Source: Flavobacterium psychrolimnae (GTDB lineage Bacteria > Bacteroidota > Bacteroidia > Flavobacteriales > Flavobacteriaceae). Taken from it: DNA of 64,000 nt. The position numbers were made by a program, and so were the translations under genes. The notes under the pieces are model-generated. The model had not been told where the DNA came from, did no database searches, and was given only the letters and a program-made list of their open reading frames with translations. The stretch covers positions 62,001 through 126,000 of the forward strand of contig NZ_QNUX01000007.1 of NCBI RefSeq assembly GCF_003312425.1, written 5' to 3'. The number at the start of each line of letters is the position of its first letter. The first letter of the stretch is position 1. Below, piece after piece: positions 18,223-27,604 of the stretch.

Positions 18223-19218
18223 TTATTTTAAAAAATAATCGGCATCGATTAATCGGTTTCCAGTTGCATCATTCACAGCATAATTGAAACCGCCCTGAAT
18301 ACAATAGGAACCATATTCTCCTTTTTTATTTAATGCAATGAAACCAACTTGTATATCTTTTAGATTTTTATTTCTTTTTCGGGTCAAATTCACGATTCTT
18401 GAAACCGCTTCCTCACAGGCTTTTTGTGGTGATTTACCTTGGCGCATCAGCTCGACAACCAAGTGACAACCGGAAATCCGAATCACTTCTTCTCCATGTC
18501 CTGTGGCTGTTGCGGCACCAATTTCATTATCTACATACAAACCAGCCCCAATAATAGGTGAATCGCCCAAACGTCCATGCATTTTGAAAGCCATTCCGCT
18601 TGTTGTACACGCACCGGAAAGATTTCCATCAGCATCCAAAGCAATCATCCCAATGGTATCGTGATTTTCAATATTAGCAATTGGTTTGTACTGACTCGTT
18701 TTTAACCATTCCTTCCATTCTTTTTCGGATTCTTCCAATAACAAATTTTCTTTTACAAAACCTTGCGATAAAGCAAACTGCAAAGCGCCATCACCAACCA
18801 ACATAACATGTGGCGATTTTTCCATCACAGCGCGAGCCACAGCAATGGGATGTTTTATAAATTCCAAACACCCCACTGAACCAATATTGGCGTTTTCATC
18901 CATAATACACGCATCAAGTGTTACGCGACCATCTCTATCCGGCCTTCCGCCATAACCCACGCTTCTTTCCGTTGGATCGCCTTCTGGAATTTTTACTCCC
19001 GCCTCGACAGCATCTAAGGCTCGACCGTTATTTTTTAAAACTTCCCAAGCAGCTGCATTCGCTTGGATTCCAAAATTCCATGTAGAAAGGACAATGGGTT
19101 TCGTTCCTTTTTTAGATGAAAAATCATTTTCTTCCTCTGGTTTCCCTTTGAATGAATGTAACGCCACAGCTGCGGAAGCAAAAGCTGCTGTTTTCAAAAA
19201 ATTTCTACGGTTTGTCAT
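18223..19218 (-). CDS. N4-(beta-N-acetylglucosaminyl)-L-asparaginase (glycosylasparaginase), Tat-exported
   Basis: N-terminal nucleophile hydrolase that cleaves the GlcNAc-Asn bond left after protein removal from N-glycoproteins. 331 residues. The N-terminus NRRNFLKTAAFASAAVAL is a twin-arginine signal, so the enzyme is probably exported folded. The autocleavage site is IENHDTIG, with Thr188 as the new N-terminal nucleophile; the beta subunit carries GRLGDSPIIGAG and GATATGHGEE. Elizabethkingia (Flavobacterium) meningosepticum has a well-studied homologue. Followed without gap by cutC. Confidence 0.9.
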   Translation of the reverse strand: MTNRRNFLKTAAFASAAVALHSFKGKPEEENDFSSKKGTKPIVLSTWNFGIQANAAAWEVLKNNGRALDAVEAGVKIPEGDPTERSVGYGGRPDRDGRVTLDACIMDENANIGSVGCLEFIKHPIAVARAVMEKSPHVMLVGDGALQFALSQGFVKENLLLEESEKEWKEWLKTSQYKPIANIENHDTIGMIALDADGNLSGACTTSGMAFKMHGRLGDSPIIGAGLYVDNEIGAATATGHGEEVIRISGCHLVVELMRQGKSPQKACEEAVSRIVNLTRKRNKNLKDIQVGFIALNKKGEYGSYCIQGGFNYAVNDATGNRLIDADYFLK

Positions 19219-19282
19219 TTTGATTGGATTAGTATTGGATGTATCAATTTTGAACTATAAATATAATGGTTCACCTTTAAAT

Positions 19283-19311
19283 AAAAAAACCTGCACAATA
19301 ATTTGCGCAGG
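19283..19311 (-). terminator. Terminator after fabH
   Basis: On the minus strand CCTGCGCAA and TTGTGCAGG (one G-U) form a 9-bp stem with an ATTA loop and a T7 tail. Confidence 0.8.
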
Positions 19312-19368
19312 CTTAGACTTTTTATTCTGTAAGAATTAAAATCGAAATCCGATTCCTTGAACTACTTT

Positions 19369-20376
19369 TTACCATTTAATAATTGCGCTTCCCCAAGTAA
19401 AACCACTGCCAAATGCTGCCAAAACAACAGTATCTCCTGATTTTATTTTGCCTTGTTCCCATGCTTCAGTCAAAGCAATTGGAATTGAAGCTGCGGTAGT
19501 ATTTCCGTATTTCTGAATATTATTATATACCTGATCATCTGTCAAGTTGAATTTCTTTTGGATAAACTGTGAAATTCTCAAATTAGCCTGATGCGGAATC
19601 AACATATCAATATCCGAAACCTGTAAATTATTCGCTTGTAATCCTTCATTAATCACTTCACTGAAACGAACCACTGCATTTTTAAATACAAATTGTCCGT
19701 TCATGTACGGGAAATAACTTTCATCATCCGGATCATTATCTGCTAAAATATCCGTTACCCAACGGCCTCCCATTCCTGGAGCTTTTACAATTAGTTCTTC
19801 GGCGTGCTGCCCTTCAGAATGTAAGTGCGTGGATAAAATCCCTTTTGTCAAATCTTCTTCCCTGCTCAAAACGGCAGCTCCTGCCCCATCTCCAAAAATT
19901 ACCGAAACGCCACGTCCACGGGTCGTCATGTCTAATCCGGTAGAATGAACTTCAGATCCAATAACCAATATGTTTTTATACATTCCAGTTTTTATGTACT
20001 GATCAGCTACTGACAAGGCGTAAATAAATCCAGAACATTGATTTCTTACATCTAGTGCGCCAACAGTTCTTAAACCCAAATCACGTTGCACTAAAACTCC
20101 TGGTCCAGGGAAATAAAAATCAGGACTCAAAGTGGCAAAAACCACAAAATCGATATCTTCCTTAGCGACACCAGAACGCTCTATCGCAATTTTAGCCGCT
20201 TTCACGCCCATAGAAGTCGTTGTATCTTCTCCTTTTATAATGTGTCTTCGTTCTTGAATCCCTGTTCTTTCCTGAATCCACTCGTCATTGGTATCTATAA
20301 TTTTGGACAAATCGTCATTTGTCACTACGTTTTCGGGAACATAATAACCCAATCCTTCTATTTTTGAATGATACAT
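19369..20376 (-). CDS. fabH: 3-oxoacyl-[acyl-carrier-protein] synthase III (FabH)
   Basis: Condenses acyl-CoA with malonyl-ACP to start fatty acid synthesis; in Bacteroidota it usually prefers branched primers. 335 residues. The catalytic triad is complete: Cys114 (RNQCSGFIYAL), His262 (IPHQANLRI) and Asn292 (YGNTTAASIP). It stands alone, not with plsX and rpmF, so it may be an extra copy (paralog) of the housekeeping enzyme. A box TAAATTTG lies upstream. Confidence 0.93.
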   Translation of the reverse strand: MYHSKIEGLGYYVPENVVTNDDLSKIIDTNDEWIQERTGIQERRHIIKGEDTTTSMGVKAAKIAIERSGVAKEDIDFVVFATLSPDFYFPGPGVLVQRDLGLRTVGALDVRNQCSGFIYALSVADQYIKTGMYKNILVIGSEVHSTGLDMTTRGRGVSVIFGDGAGAAVLSREEDLTKGILSTHLHSEGQHAEELIVKAPGMGGRWVTDILADNDPDDESYFPYMNGQFVFKNAVVRFSEVINEGLQANNLQVSDIDMLIPHQANLRISQFIQKKFNLTDDQVYNNIQKYGNTTAASIPIALTEAWEQGKIKSGDTVVLAAFGSGFTWGSAIIKW

Positions 20377-20407
20377 ATACTATTGTTATTTTATTAAAAT
20401 ACGAGTG

Positions 20408-20415
20408 CAAATTTA
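20408..20415 (-). promoter_or_regulatory. -7 box TAAATTTG of fabH
   Basis: On the minus strand, 32 bases before the ATG; a possible -33 TTG at 20441-20443 is 25 bases away, slightly beyond the usual range. Confidence 0.4.
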
Positions 20416-20506
20416 AAACATACTTGAAAATATGAGCTCACAAATTACCACTTTTTTAGCAATTTACAAGTTTTATGCCTTTTGTCATCCTTTACAGCTA
20501 GCATCG

Positions 20507-20522
20507 GTCATAAAATTATGAC
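20507..20522. repeat. Palindrome GTCATAA-AA-TTATGAC
   Basis: Seven-base perfect arms in the 294-base region between the divergent fabH and S9 peptidase genes. It is far from both start codons, so a regulator site is only a possibility. Confidence 0.35.
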
Positions 20523-20633
20523 AGAATGCAAATGAAAATAAAACTACAAGAAAGCAAACTGAAACCAATGCAAAAGTTAAAAAGAGATATTTGTTTCCAA
20601 ATGTAACAACATTGAATTATTTTAGACCAATTA

Positions 20634-20646
20634 TTGACACTGTCAA
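20634..20646. promoter_or_regulatory. Palindrome TTGACA-C-TGTCAA before the S9 peptidase gene
   Basis: A six-base-arm palindrome 25 bases before the start codon, placed where a promoter-proximal operator would be. No protein is assigned. Confidence 0.35.
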
Positions 20647-20670
20647 CACTAATTTAAAATCATTCAAATT

Positions 20671-23082
20671 ATGAAGTTAAAAATTCCATTTTTTTTATTT
20701 CTTGGACTAAGCTTAACCACTTATGCACAAGAAAACTTAACCTATCAAAAACCATCTCAATCCATTTTGGAATTGGCTGATTATGAAAGAGCGCCTTCGG
20801 TATCGATGGATACCAAAAAAGAATACATGCTGTTGACGTATAGAAATACCTATAAATCACTGGACGATTTAAACCAAGATGAACTGCGCTTGGGCGGATT
20901 GCGGATTAATCCAATTACAAATATTTCGAGTGCAGTTACGTATGTGAACAACCTGAAATTACGCAAAATAAAAGACAAAAATGAAGTACAGGTTGCAGGT
21001 TTACCAACAAATCCCCGCATTAGTACTATCGCTTGGTCACCAAATGATAAAAAAATCTCATTTTCGCACACCACCGCTTCTGGTGTTGAACTTTGGGTTA
21101 TCGATGTTACTTCGGCGAAAGCCACTAAATTAACAGAAGCCACCGTGAATGCGAATATCGGAAGTCCGTTCAGCTGGATGAACGACAACGAAACCATTTT
21201 GGTAAAAATGTTACCAAAAAATAGAGCAGCGCTTTTGGATGCCAAAAAAGATTTGCCAACCGGCCCGATAATTTCAAATGCCGATGGTGTAAAATCTCAA
21301 AACAGAACCTATCCAGACATGTTGAAAAACAAGAATGATGAAATCAATTTTGAGAACATCATGACTTCTGAATTGTACAAAGTAAACTTGAACGGAACCG
21401 CAACTTTATTCAAAAAAGCTGATATGTATGCAGGAGAAAGCTTCTCTCCTGATGGAAATTATTTGATGCTGACTACGATTCAAAAACCATTTTCATATAT
21501 TGTTCCATTAAGTCGTTTTCCATCAAAATCTGTAGTTTATGATAAAGCCGGAAACGAAGTAAAAGTAGTGAATGAAGTGCCGCTTACTGAAATAATCCCT
21601 AAAGGTTTTATGGCCGTTCGAAAAGGAAAAAGAAACATGAGCTGGAGAGCTGATAAACCGGCAACATTAGCGTATGCTGAAGCCTTAGACGGTGGAGACC
21701 CTGCAAACAAAGTAGAATTCAGAGATGAAGTTTTTCTTTGGAACGCACCATTTAATGGAGCAGCTACTTCGTTAGTAAAAACACCTCAACGCTACGACAG
21801 AATGATTTGGGGGAATGACAATGTTGCTATAATTTCTGACGAATGGTACGACACACGTAATACCAAAACATACATTATCAATCCTTCGAATCCAAGTCAG
21901 GCTCCAAAAGTAATTTTCGATAGAAATTCTCAAGATGTATATTCTGATCCAGGGAATTTTGAAACCAGAAAAAACGAATACAACAGGTATGTTTTGGCTA
22001 TCGAAAATGACAATGCGTATTTACTTGGCGATGGTTTTACTAAAAACGGTCAATTTCCATTTATCAGTGAATTTAATTTGAAAACAGCACAAGCAAAACG
22101 TTTGTACACCTCAGCTTATACAGATAAAAAAGAGGATATTTTGGAGATTGAAGATTTCAAGAAAGGAACTGTTTTAGTACAAATCCAGTCTAAAAATGAA
22201 TATCCGAATTATTACCTTAGAAACATCAAACGAAAAAATAAACTAACGCCTATTACCGCATTCAAAAATCCTTTTGAGAGTATCAAAAATGTGAGTAAGG
22301 AAGTGATTAAATACAAGCGTAAAGATGGTGTTGAATTATCTGGAACGTTGTATTTACCTGTAGGTTATGACAAGGTTAAAAAAGAGAAAATGCCGTTATT
22401 GATTTGGGCCTATCCAGCTGAATATAAAGACAAAAATTCAGCGGGACAAAGCACACAAAACCCGAATGAATTCACATTTCCTAGTTATGGCTCATTCGTT
22501 TATTGGGTAACAAAAGGCTATTTAGTTCTTGATGACGCTGCTTTTCCTATTATTGGCGAAGGAACGACTGAACCAAATGATAATTTCATAACGCAATTAG
22601 TTGACAATGCAGAAGCAGCGATTAATGCAGTAGATGCTCTCGGATACATCAACAGAAAAAAAGTAGCCGTTGGTGGTCACTCTTATGGCGCTTTTATGAC
22701 GGCTAATTTGTTGACACATTCCAACCTTTTTGCATGCGGAATCGCCCGAAGTGGTGCGTACAACAGAACGTTGACTCCTTTTGGATTTCAAAGTGAGCAA
22801 CGCAATTACTGGGAAACTCCTGAAGTTTATAACACAATGTCACCATTCATGAATGCGGATAAAATGAAAACACCAATGCTTTTAGTACACGGTGAAGCCG
22901 ATAACAATCCGGGAACATTTACTTTACAAACTGAACGCTATTTTCAAGCTTTGAAAGGTTTAGGAGCTCCAGCAAGAATGGTGATTCTTCCAAAAGAAGC
23001 TCACGGTTATGTAACCAAAGAAAATATTTTGCATTTGCTTTGGGAACAAGATCAATTCTTAGAAAAATATTTGAAGAATTAA
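20671..23082 (+). CDS. S9 family (prolyl oligopeptidase-type) serine peptidase, exported
   Basis: 803 residues. Signal peptide 1-19 (LTTYAQ). A beta-propeller region (about 80-500, with IAWSPNDKKISF and LWVIDV blades) precedes a C-terminal alpha/beta hydrolase peptidase domain. The catalytic triad is Ser671 (GGHSYGAFM), Asp744 (HGEADNN) and His778 (KEAHGYV). The sequence is closer to the large extracellular S9 peptidases (glutamyl endopeptidase/acylaminoacyl-type) than to classical prolyl oligopeptidase, so cleavage preference is open. Monocistronic, with a strong shared terminator after it. Confidence 0.88.
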   Translation: MKLKIPFFLFLGLSLTTYAQENLTYQKPSQSILELADYERAPSVSMDTKKEYMLLTYRNTYKSLDDLNQDELRLGGLRINPITNISSAVTYVNNLKLRKIKDKNEVQVAGLPTNPRISTIAWSPNDKKISFSHTTASGVELWVIDVTSAKATKLTEATVNANIGSPFSWMNDNETILVKMLPKNRAALLDAKKDLPTGPIISNADGVKSQNRTYPDMLKNKNDEINFENIMTSELYKVNLNGTATLFKKADMYAGESFSPDGNYLMLTTIQKPFSYIVPLSRFPSKSVVYDKAGNEVKVVNEVPLTEIIPKGFMAVRKGKRNMSWRADKPATLAYAEALDGGDPANKVEFRDEVFLWNAPFNGAATSLVKTPQRYDRMIWGNDNVAIISDEWYDTRNTKTYIINPSNPSQAPKVIFDRNSQDVYSDPGNFETRKNEYNRYVLAIENDNAYLLGDGFTKNGQFPFISEFNLKTAQAKRLYTSAYTDKKEDILEIEDFKKGTVLVQIQSKNEYPNYYLRNIKRKNKLTPITAFKNPFESIKNVSKEVIKYKRKDGVELSGTLYLPVGYDKVKKEKMPLLIWAYPAEYKDKNSAGQSTQNPNEFTFPSYGSFVYWVTKGYLVLDDAAFPIIGEGTTEPNDNFITQLVDNAEAAINAVDALGYINRKKVAVGGHSYGAFMTANLLTHSNLFACGIARSGAYNRTLTPFGFQSEQRNYWETPEVYNTMSPFMNADKMKTPMLLVHGEADNNPGTFTLQTERYFQALKGLGAPARMVILPKEAHGYVTKENILHLLWEQDQFLEKYLKN

Positions 23083-23102
23083 TTCCAACTTTACATAAAA
23101 GC

Positions 23103-23135
23103 AAAACCCCGAAATCATATTGATTTCGGGGTTTT
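23103..23135. terminator. Bidirectional terminator between the S9 peptidase and ABC genes
   Basis: Fifteen-base perfect arms (AAAACCCCGAAATCA) around TAT between converging genes. Confidence 0.93.
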
Positions 23136-23141
23136 CTATTT

Positions 23142-24092
23142 TTAAGATAACATCAAGAACACTTCCTGATTGAGTTCTAATTCCGAATCATGTTCAAAGA
23201 AAATCGCTCTTCTTTCAAAAGCTGCTTTTACTAAATAATGACTTCCTTTGAAATAGCACTGTTTCACGACTGCTTTCATAAGGGCGTTGTCCACCACTTT
23301 GAGTTGATGAGGATATAATAAAAGTAAGGCATCTTCATCGTCTTCAATGTCTATTAACTGCGATAATTTCAATTCGTTTACTTCCCCAAAAAGAGACGCA
23401 ATGTATTTATTAGCTGGGTTTTCATATAAGGATTTAGAATCCCCTTTTGCCACTACCTTTCCGTTTTGAACTACAATTGTTTCATCAGAGAAAGACAACG
23501 CATCAGTACTGTCATGCGTAGCAATAATACAGGTAACCCCTTTGTCTTTTAAGTAACGGAATAAATTCCGGCGCAACGAATTCTTTCGGAAAGAATCAAT
23601 TTGACTGAACGGTTCGTCGAGCAAAATAATTTCAGGTTCCAGAGCCAAAACTCTTGCCAAAGCCACTCTTTGCTGCTGTCCGCCACTTAGGAATTTCGCT
23701 TTTACTTTTGCGAAAGCAGTCATTTCGACCATTTCCAACAATTCTTGAACACGGGCTTTTTTCTCCTCAGGATACATATTGGACAAGAACTTGCCTACAT
23801 TTTCTTCGACGGTTATGTAAGGCATCAAATCGAAATCCTGAGCTAAATATTTAATATAATCTTCTCCCGGAACTAGATTATATTTAGGTCCCAAAATAGG
23901 TTTGTCATTATAGGTTATCGCTCCGCTATTTAGATCATATAATCCGTATATTAGTTTAAGTAACGTACTTTTTCCGCAACCGCTTTCGCCAATAATTGCT
24001 GTATTTTCCCCTTTAGCAATTGTGAAACTAACATTTTCAATAACGGGTTTGTCAATGTAAGTAAACGATATGTCTTTTATCTCTAGCATCAT
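23142..24092 (-). CDS. ABC transporter ATP-binding protein, orphan
   Basis: 316 residues. Walker A GESGCGKST, Q-loop YLAQDFDLM, signature LSGGQQQRVALARVL, Walker B IILLDEPFSQID and H-loop ATHDSTDAL are intact. The domain layout and the extra 90-residue C-terminal region resemble FbpC/PotA-type import ATPases with a TOBE-like regulatory domain. No permease or binding-protein gene is adjacent, so the partner must be encoded elsewhere. The start could be either of two consecutive Met codons (24092 or 24089). A -7 box lies 15 bases before. Confidence 0.85.
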   Translation of the reverse strand: MMLEIKDISFTYIDKPVIENVSFTIAKGENTAIIGESGCGKSTLLKLIYGLYDLNSGAITYNDKPILGPKYNLVPGEDYIKYLAQDFDLMPYITVEENVGKFLSNMYPEEKKARVQELLEMVEMTAFAKVKAKFLSGGQQQRVALARVLALEPEIILLDEPFSQIDSFRKNSLRRNLFRYLKDKGVTCIIATHDSTDALSFSDETIVVQNGKVVAKGDSKSLYENPANKYIASLFGEVNELKLSQLIDIEDDEDALLLLYPHQLKVVDNALMKAVVKQCYFKGSHYLVKAAFERRAIFFEHDSELELNQEVFLMLS

Positions 24093-24107
24093 CTTTATTT
24101 AAAGCTG

Positions 24108-24115
24108 CAAATTTA
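24108..24115 (-). promoter_or_regulatory. -7 box TAAATTTG of the ABC ATPase gene
   Basis: Very close to the start, implying a leader of under 10 bases. Confidence 0.45.
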
Positions 24116-24140
24116 CGATGTTTAATTCAAATTTAGGCAC

Positions 24141-24178
24141 AAAAAAGGGCTGCTTCTTGACGAAACAGCCCTTGTTTT
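24141..24178. terminator. Terminator after the OmpA-family gene
   Basis: AAGGGCTG and CAGCCCTT pair, extended by TTC/GAA around TTGAC, flanked by A- and T-rich tracts on both sides. Confidence 0.8.
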
Positions 24179-24193
24179 TATAGTGTTTTTTGC

Positions 24194-24889
24194 TTAGTTT
24201 TTCACTTCAGCTTCTGCATCTTTAATCATTTTTTCATTTGCAGTAATAGCAAATTCAACACGACGGTTTTGACTTCTACCATCAACTGTTTCATTAGAAG
24301 CAATTGGATCAGCAATTCCTAAACCAGTAACTTGAAATCTACTTGAAGAAACCCCTTTACTAGCTAAATAATTTTTAACTGCTGCAGCTCTTTGTCCTGA
24401 AAGTTTTAAGTTATAATCAGCTGGACCAGTACTGTCTGTATAACCATAAATCGTAATATCAGTATCAGGATATTCTGCAAAAACTGGAACTAATTTATCT
24501 AAATTAGCTTTTGCACCAGCAGTCAAAGAAGATTTGTTAGTATCAAAACGCACAGCATTTTCATTCAAAACTAATTTAATTCCTTCTCCAATACGAACTA
24601 CTTCAGCTCCTGGAAGAACAGCATCAATTTCTCTTGCTTGTTTATCCATTTTGTTACCAATAACTCCACCGGCAACTCCACCAATAACACCACCTAATAC
24701 TGCTCCCATTGCACCTTTACCACCTTTACCAAGATTGTTCCCAAGAACACCTCCAAGTACAGCTCCTGCAACAGCACCAATACCAGCACCTCTTTGAGTT
24801 TTGTTAGTGTTTTTTACCGCCTCGCAGCTAGTAAACATTGAACCCATAACCATTATTGTTGCTATTGCAACTATCGAAATCTTTTTCAT
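24194..24889 (-). CDS. OmpA-family lipoprotein with glycine zipper
   Basis: 231 residues. Lipoprotein signal with MFTSC (Cys22). Residues about 35-85 are a glycine-zipper segment (GAGIGAVAGAVLGGVLG and a second GGVIGGVAGGVIG) that probably inserts in or lies on the membrane. Residues about 105-220 are the OmpA-like peptidoglycan-binding domain (FDTNKSSLT, YGYTDSTG, LSGQRAAAVKNYL, GRSQNRRVEF). It should tether the outer membrane to the wall. Second gene of a pair, 18 bases after the lipocalin lipoprotein gene. Confidence 0.9.
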   Translation of the reverse strand: MKKISIVAIATIMVMGSMFTSCEAVKNTNKTQRGAGIGAVAGAVLGGVLGNNLGKGGKGAMGAVLGGVIGGVAGGVIGNKMDKQAREIDAVLPGAEVVRIGEGIKLVLNENAVRFDTNKSSLTAGAKANLDKLVPVFAEYPDTDITIYGYTDSTGPADYNLKLSGQRAAAVKNYLASKGVSSSRFQVTGLGIADPIASNETVDGRSQNRRVEFAITANEKMIKDAEAEVKN

Positions 24890-24907
24890 ATCTGTATTTT
24901 TTACTTA

Positions 24908-25384
24908 TTAATTAACTTTTTGAAACTGATACACAACATCAGTCATTTTTCCTGCTACATCAATTTTATCAATCAATTGAAAAGAAGATTCTGTTTGATT
25001 GGCTACGTATAAAATATAACCTTCTTTCACTTTTCTAGCTTTTTCTCCAGCATTAAGAACTTTAAGGACAAATAGTCCATCATCATTGATAAACCACGTA
25101 ATTGGCGAGCTGAATGCCATACAATTCGCTTTTGTCAAAGCCATAGTTCCTTTATTATTATTCGAAACAAATTTCCAATTACTTCCTACGAAACATTCTG
25201 AATCCGCTATTTGAAAAGAATTTACTTTTACATATTGTGAACCTGGATACGTTACAGAACTAATTACCCAATTTCCTTTCATTGCTACCTGAGATTTTCT
25301 ATCGGTTTTCGTACTTGTAGCAGATGTTGACTTACATGCAAACATCAAAACGGCTAATGTGCATAATAAAATAACTTTTTTCAT
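24908..25384 (-). CDS. Lipocalin-like lipoprotein
   Basis: 158 residues; signal with MFACKST (Cys17). The mature domain has the lipocalin-like pattern GNWVISSVTYPG near the start, SNWKFVSNNNKGTM in the middle and VVYQFQKVN at the end, predicting a small beta-barrel. Encoded directly upstream of the OmpA-family lipoprotein; this pairing suggests a joint role at the outer membrane. Ligand unknown. Confidence 0.78.
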   Translation of the reverse strand: MKKVILLCTLAVLMFACKSTSATSTKTDRKSQVAMKGNWVISSVTYPGSQYVKVNSFQIADSECFVGSNWKFVSNNNKGTMALTKANCMAFSSPITWFINDDGLFVLKVLNAGEKARKVKEGYILYVANQTESSFQLIDKIDVAGKMTDVVYQFQKVN

Positions 25385-25414
25385 TTTCTTAAATTTAATG
25401 AATTAATACTTACA

Positions 25415-25422
25415 CAAATATA
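25415..25422 (-). promoter_or_regulatory. -7 box TATATTTG of the lipocalin/OmpA operon
   Basis: 31 bases before the lipocalin ATG on the minus strand, back to back with the htpG promoter region. Confidence 0.45.
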
Positions 25423-25489
25423 CGAAGCAATTAAACACGTTTGTTTCAGAATTAAATTATTTTATATCATAATTAACGCTTGCGACAAT

Positions 25490-25522
25490 TTGTCACTTCC
25501 ATTATAAATGGTATTACATTTG
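25490..25522 (+). promoter_or_regulatory. htpG promoter with -33 TTG and -7 TACATTTG
   Basis: TTG at 25490-25492 and TACATTTG at 25515-25522 are spaced by 22 bases. Two small palindromes overlap it, GACAA-T-TTGTC (25484-25494) and CCATT-ATA-AATGG (25499-25511), which could be protein sites. Confidence 0.55.
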
Positions 25523-25563
25523 AAAGAATTATAACCATCAAAATAAACTAAAAAATTCATAAT

Positions 25564-27465
25564 ATGACAACAGGTAAAATTAATGTTTCGGTAGAAAACA
25601 TCTTTCCCTTAATCAAGAAATTCTTATACAGCGATCACGAAATTTTCTTGCGTGAATTGATTTCGAACGGAACAGATGCAACACTTAAATTAAAGCATTT
25701 AACCAGCATTGGCGAAGCCAAAGTAGAATACGGAAACCCAATTATCGAGGTGAAAATCGATAAGGAAGGCAAAAAACTGCACATCATTGATCAAGGTCTG
25801 GGAATGACGGCTGATGAAGTAGAGAAATACATCAACCAAGTAGCTTTTTCTGGTGCTGAGGAGTTTTTGGACAAATACAAAGATTCAGCTAAAGATTCTG
25901 GAATTATTGGACATTTTGGTCTTGGTTTTTATTCTGCTTTTATGGTTGCCGAAAAAGTGGAAATCATCACTAAATCGTTCAAAGATGAACCTGCTGCACA
26001 CTGGACTTGCGACGGAAGCCCGGAATTCACATTAGAGCCAGCTGACAAAACTTCTCGTGGTACAGAAATCATTTTGCATATTGCCGAAGATTCTTTGGAA
26101 TTCTTGGAAGAATACAAAATCAAGGAACTGTTGAACAAGTACAATAAGTTCATGCCTATCCCAATTAAATTTGGAACAAAAACAGAGAAAATAGAGCAAA
26201 AAAAGGGTGAAGAAGTTGCTGAAGAAGATAAAGACAAAACTTTTACGGAAGTTGAAGTAGATAATATCATCAACAACCCAAATCCGGCTTGGACTAAACA
26301 ACCAACAGAATTATCTGCGGAAGATTACAAGAATTTCTACCATGAATTGTATCCTATGCAATTTGAAGAACCATTATTCCACATTCATTTAAATGTAGAT
26401 TATCCGTTCAATTTAACCGGTATTTTGTATTTCCCAAAACTAGGTTCTGATTTACAAATTCAGAAAGACAAAATCCAATTGTACCAAAATCAAGTGTACG
26501 TAACGGATAATGTAGAAGGAATTGTTCCTGAGTTTTTAATGATGCTGAAAGGTGTTGTTGATTCACCAGATATTCCATTGAACGTTTCTCGTTCTGGATT
26601 ACAAGCCGATGCTGCGGTTAAGAAAATCTCGAATTACATCACGCGTAAAGTAGCCGATAAATTAAAATCGTTGTTCACTGAAAACCGTGAAGATTTTGAA
26701 CAAAAATGGAACGACATCAAAATCGTTTTAGAGTACGGAATGCTTTCTGAAGATAAATTCTACGAAAAAGCAGGTGCGTTTGTTTTGTATCCAACAGTTG
26801 ACGGTAAATATTACACTTTAGAAGAATTAAAAGAAAACCTTGCGGCTAATCAAACGGACAAAGACGGGAAATTAGTGGTTTTATACGCTGGAAATAAAGA
26901 AGCGCAACACTCTTATATTGAAATTGCGAAAGATAAAGGATATGAAATTTTATTGCTAGATTCTCCTATTATCTCGCATCTAATTCAAAAAATTGAAGGC
27001 GATAACAGCAACATGACTTTTGTACGTGTCGATTCAGATCATATTGATAATTTAATCAAGAAAGAGGAAACGACTATTTCTAAATTATCTGAGGAAGAAC
27101 AAACCAACTTGAAAACAGTTCTGGAAGCTATTGTTCCTAAACAAACCTATTCAGTTCAACTGGAAGCTTTAGATAGTAATGCTTCACCATTCATCATCAC
27201 GCAACCAGAATTTATGCGTAGAATGAAAGAAATGAGCCAGTCAGGCGGCGGAGGAATGTTCGGAATGGGAAATATGCCGGAAATGTATAATTTAGTGGTA
27301 AATACTAACTCTGAATTGGCAACAAGCATCCTAAACAACAAAGACAAAGACGCTCAGGAAAGTTTGGTAAAACAAGCACTTGACTTAGCTAAACTTTCTC
27401 AAAACCTATTAAAAGGAGAAGCATTAACCGCTTTCGTGAAAAGAAGTTTTGAAATGATTAAATAA
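25564..27465 (+). CDS. htpG: Molecular chaperone HtpG (bacterial Hsp90)
   Basis: ATP-dependent dimeric cytosolic chaperone. 633 residues, close to the normal length. The N-terminal GHKL ATPase domain has LISNGTDATLKLKHL, DQGLGMTADE and GHFGLGFYSAFMVAEKV; a short charged linker (about 215-235, rich in Lys/Glu) leads to the middle domain (NVSRSGLQAD) and the C-terminal dimerisation domain. A Gly/Met-rich insert (SGGGGMFGMGNMPEM) near residue 560 is typical of Bacteroidota homologues. Monocistronic. Confidence 0.97.
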   Translation: MTTGKINVSVENIFPLIKKFLYSDHEIFLRELISNGTDATLKLKHLTSIGEAKVEYGNPIIEVKIDKEGKKLHIIDQGLGMTADEVEKYINQVAFSGAEEFLDKYKDSAKDSGIIGHFGLGFYSAFMVAEKVEIITKSFKDEPAAHWTCDGSPEFTLEPADKTSRGTEIILHIAEDSLEFLEEYKIKELLNKYNKFMPIPIKFGTKTEKIEQKKGEEVAEEDKDKTFTEVEVDNIINNPNPAWTKQPTELSAEDYKNFYHELYPMQFEEPLFHIHLNVDYPFNLTGILYFPKLGSDLQIQKDKIQLYQNQVYVTDNVEGIVPEFLMMLKGVVDSPDIPLNVSRSGLQADAAVKKISNYITRKVADKLKSLFTENREDFEQKWNDIKIVLEYGMLSEDKFYEKAGAFVLYPTVDGKYYTLEELKENLAANQTDKDGKLVVLYAGNKEAQHSYIEIAKDKGYEILLLDSPIISHLIQKIEGDNSNMTFVRVDSDHIDNLIKKEETTISKLSEEEQTNLKTVLEAIVPKQTYSVQLEALDSNASPFIITQPEFMRRMKEMSQSGGGGMFGMGNMPEMYNLVVNTNSELATSILNNKDKDAQESLVKQALDLAKLSQNLLKGEALTAFVKRSFEMIK

Positions 27466-27508
27466 GCAGAGAACCCATTTTATGAAGTAAAATGGTATGA
27501 ATCGCTTA

Positions 27509-27569
27509 TTCCGAAGTTGTTTCGGAATATCCAAAATACTAAAGCTGTCCATTGGGCAGCTTTTTTTTT
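27509..27569 (+). terminator. Two hairpins after htpG
   Basis: The first pairs TTCCGAA (27509-27515) with TTCGGAA (27521-27527). The second pairs AAAGCTGTCC (27541) with GGGCAGCTTT and runs into nine T, a good terminator. Confidence 0.8.
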
Positions 27570-27604
27570 GGAGCATAACGATTGTTTTCCAGAATCACTT
27601 TCGT

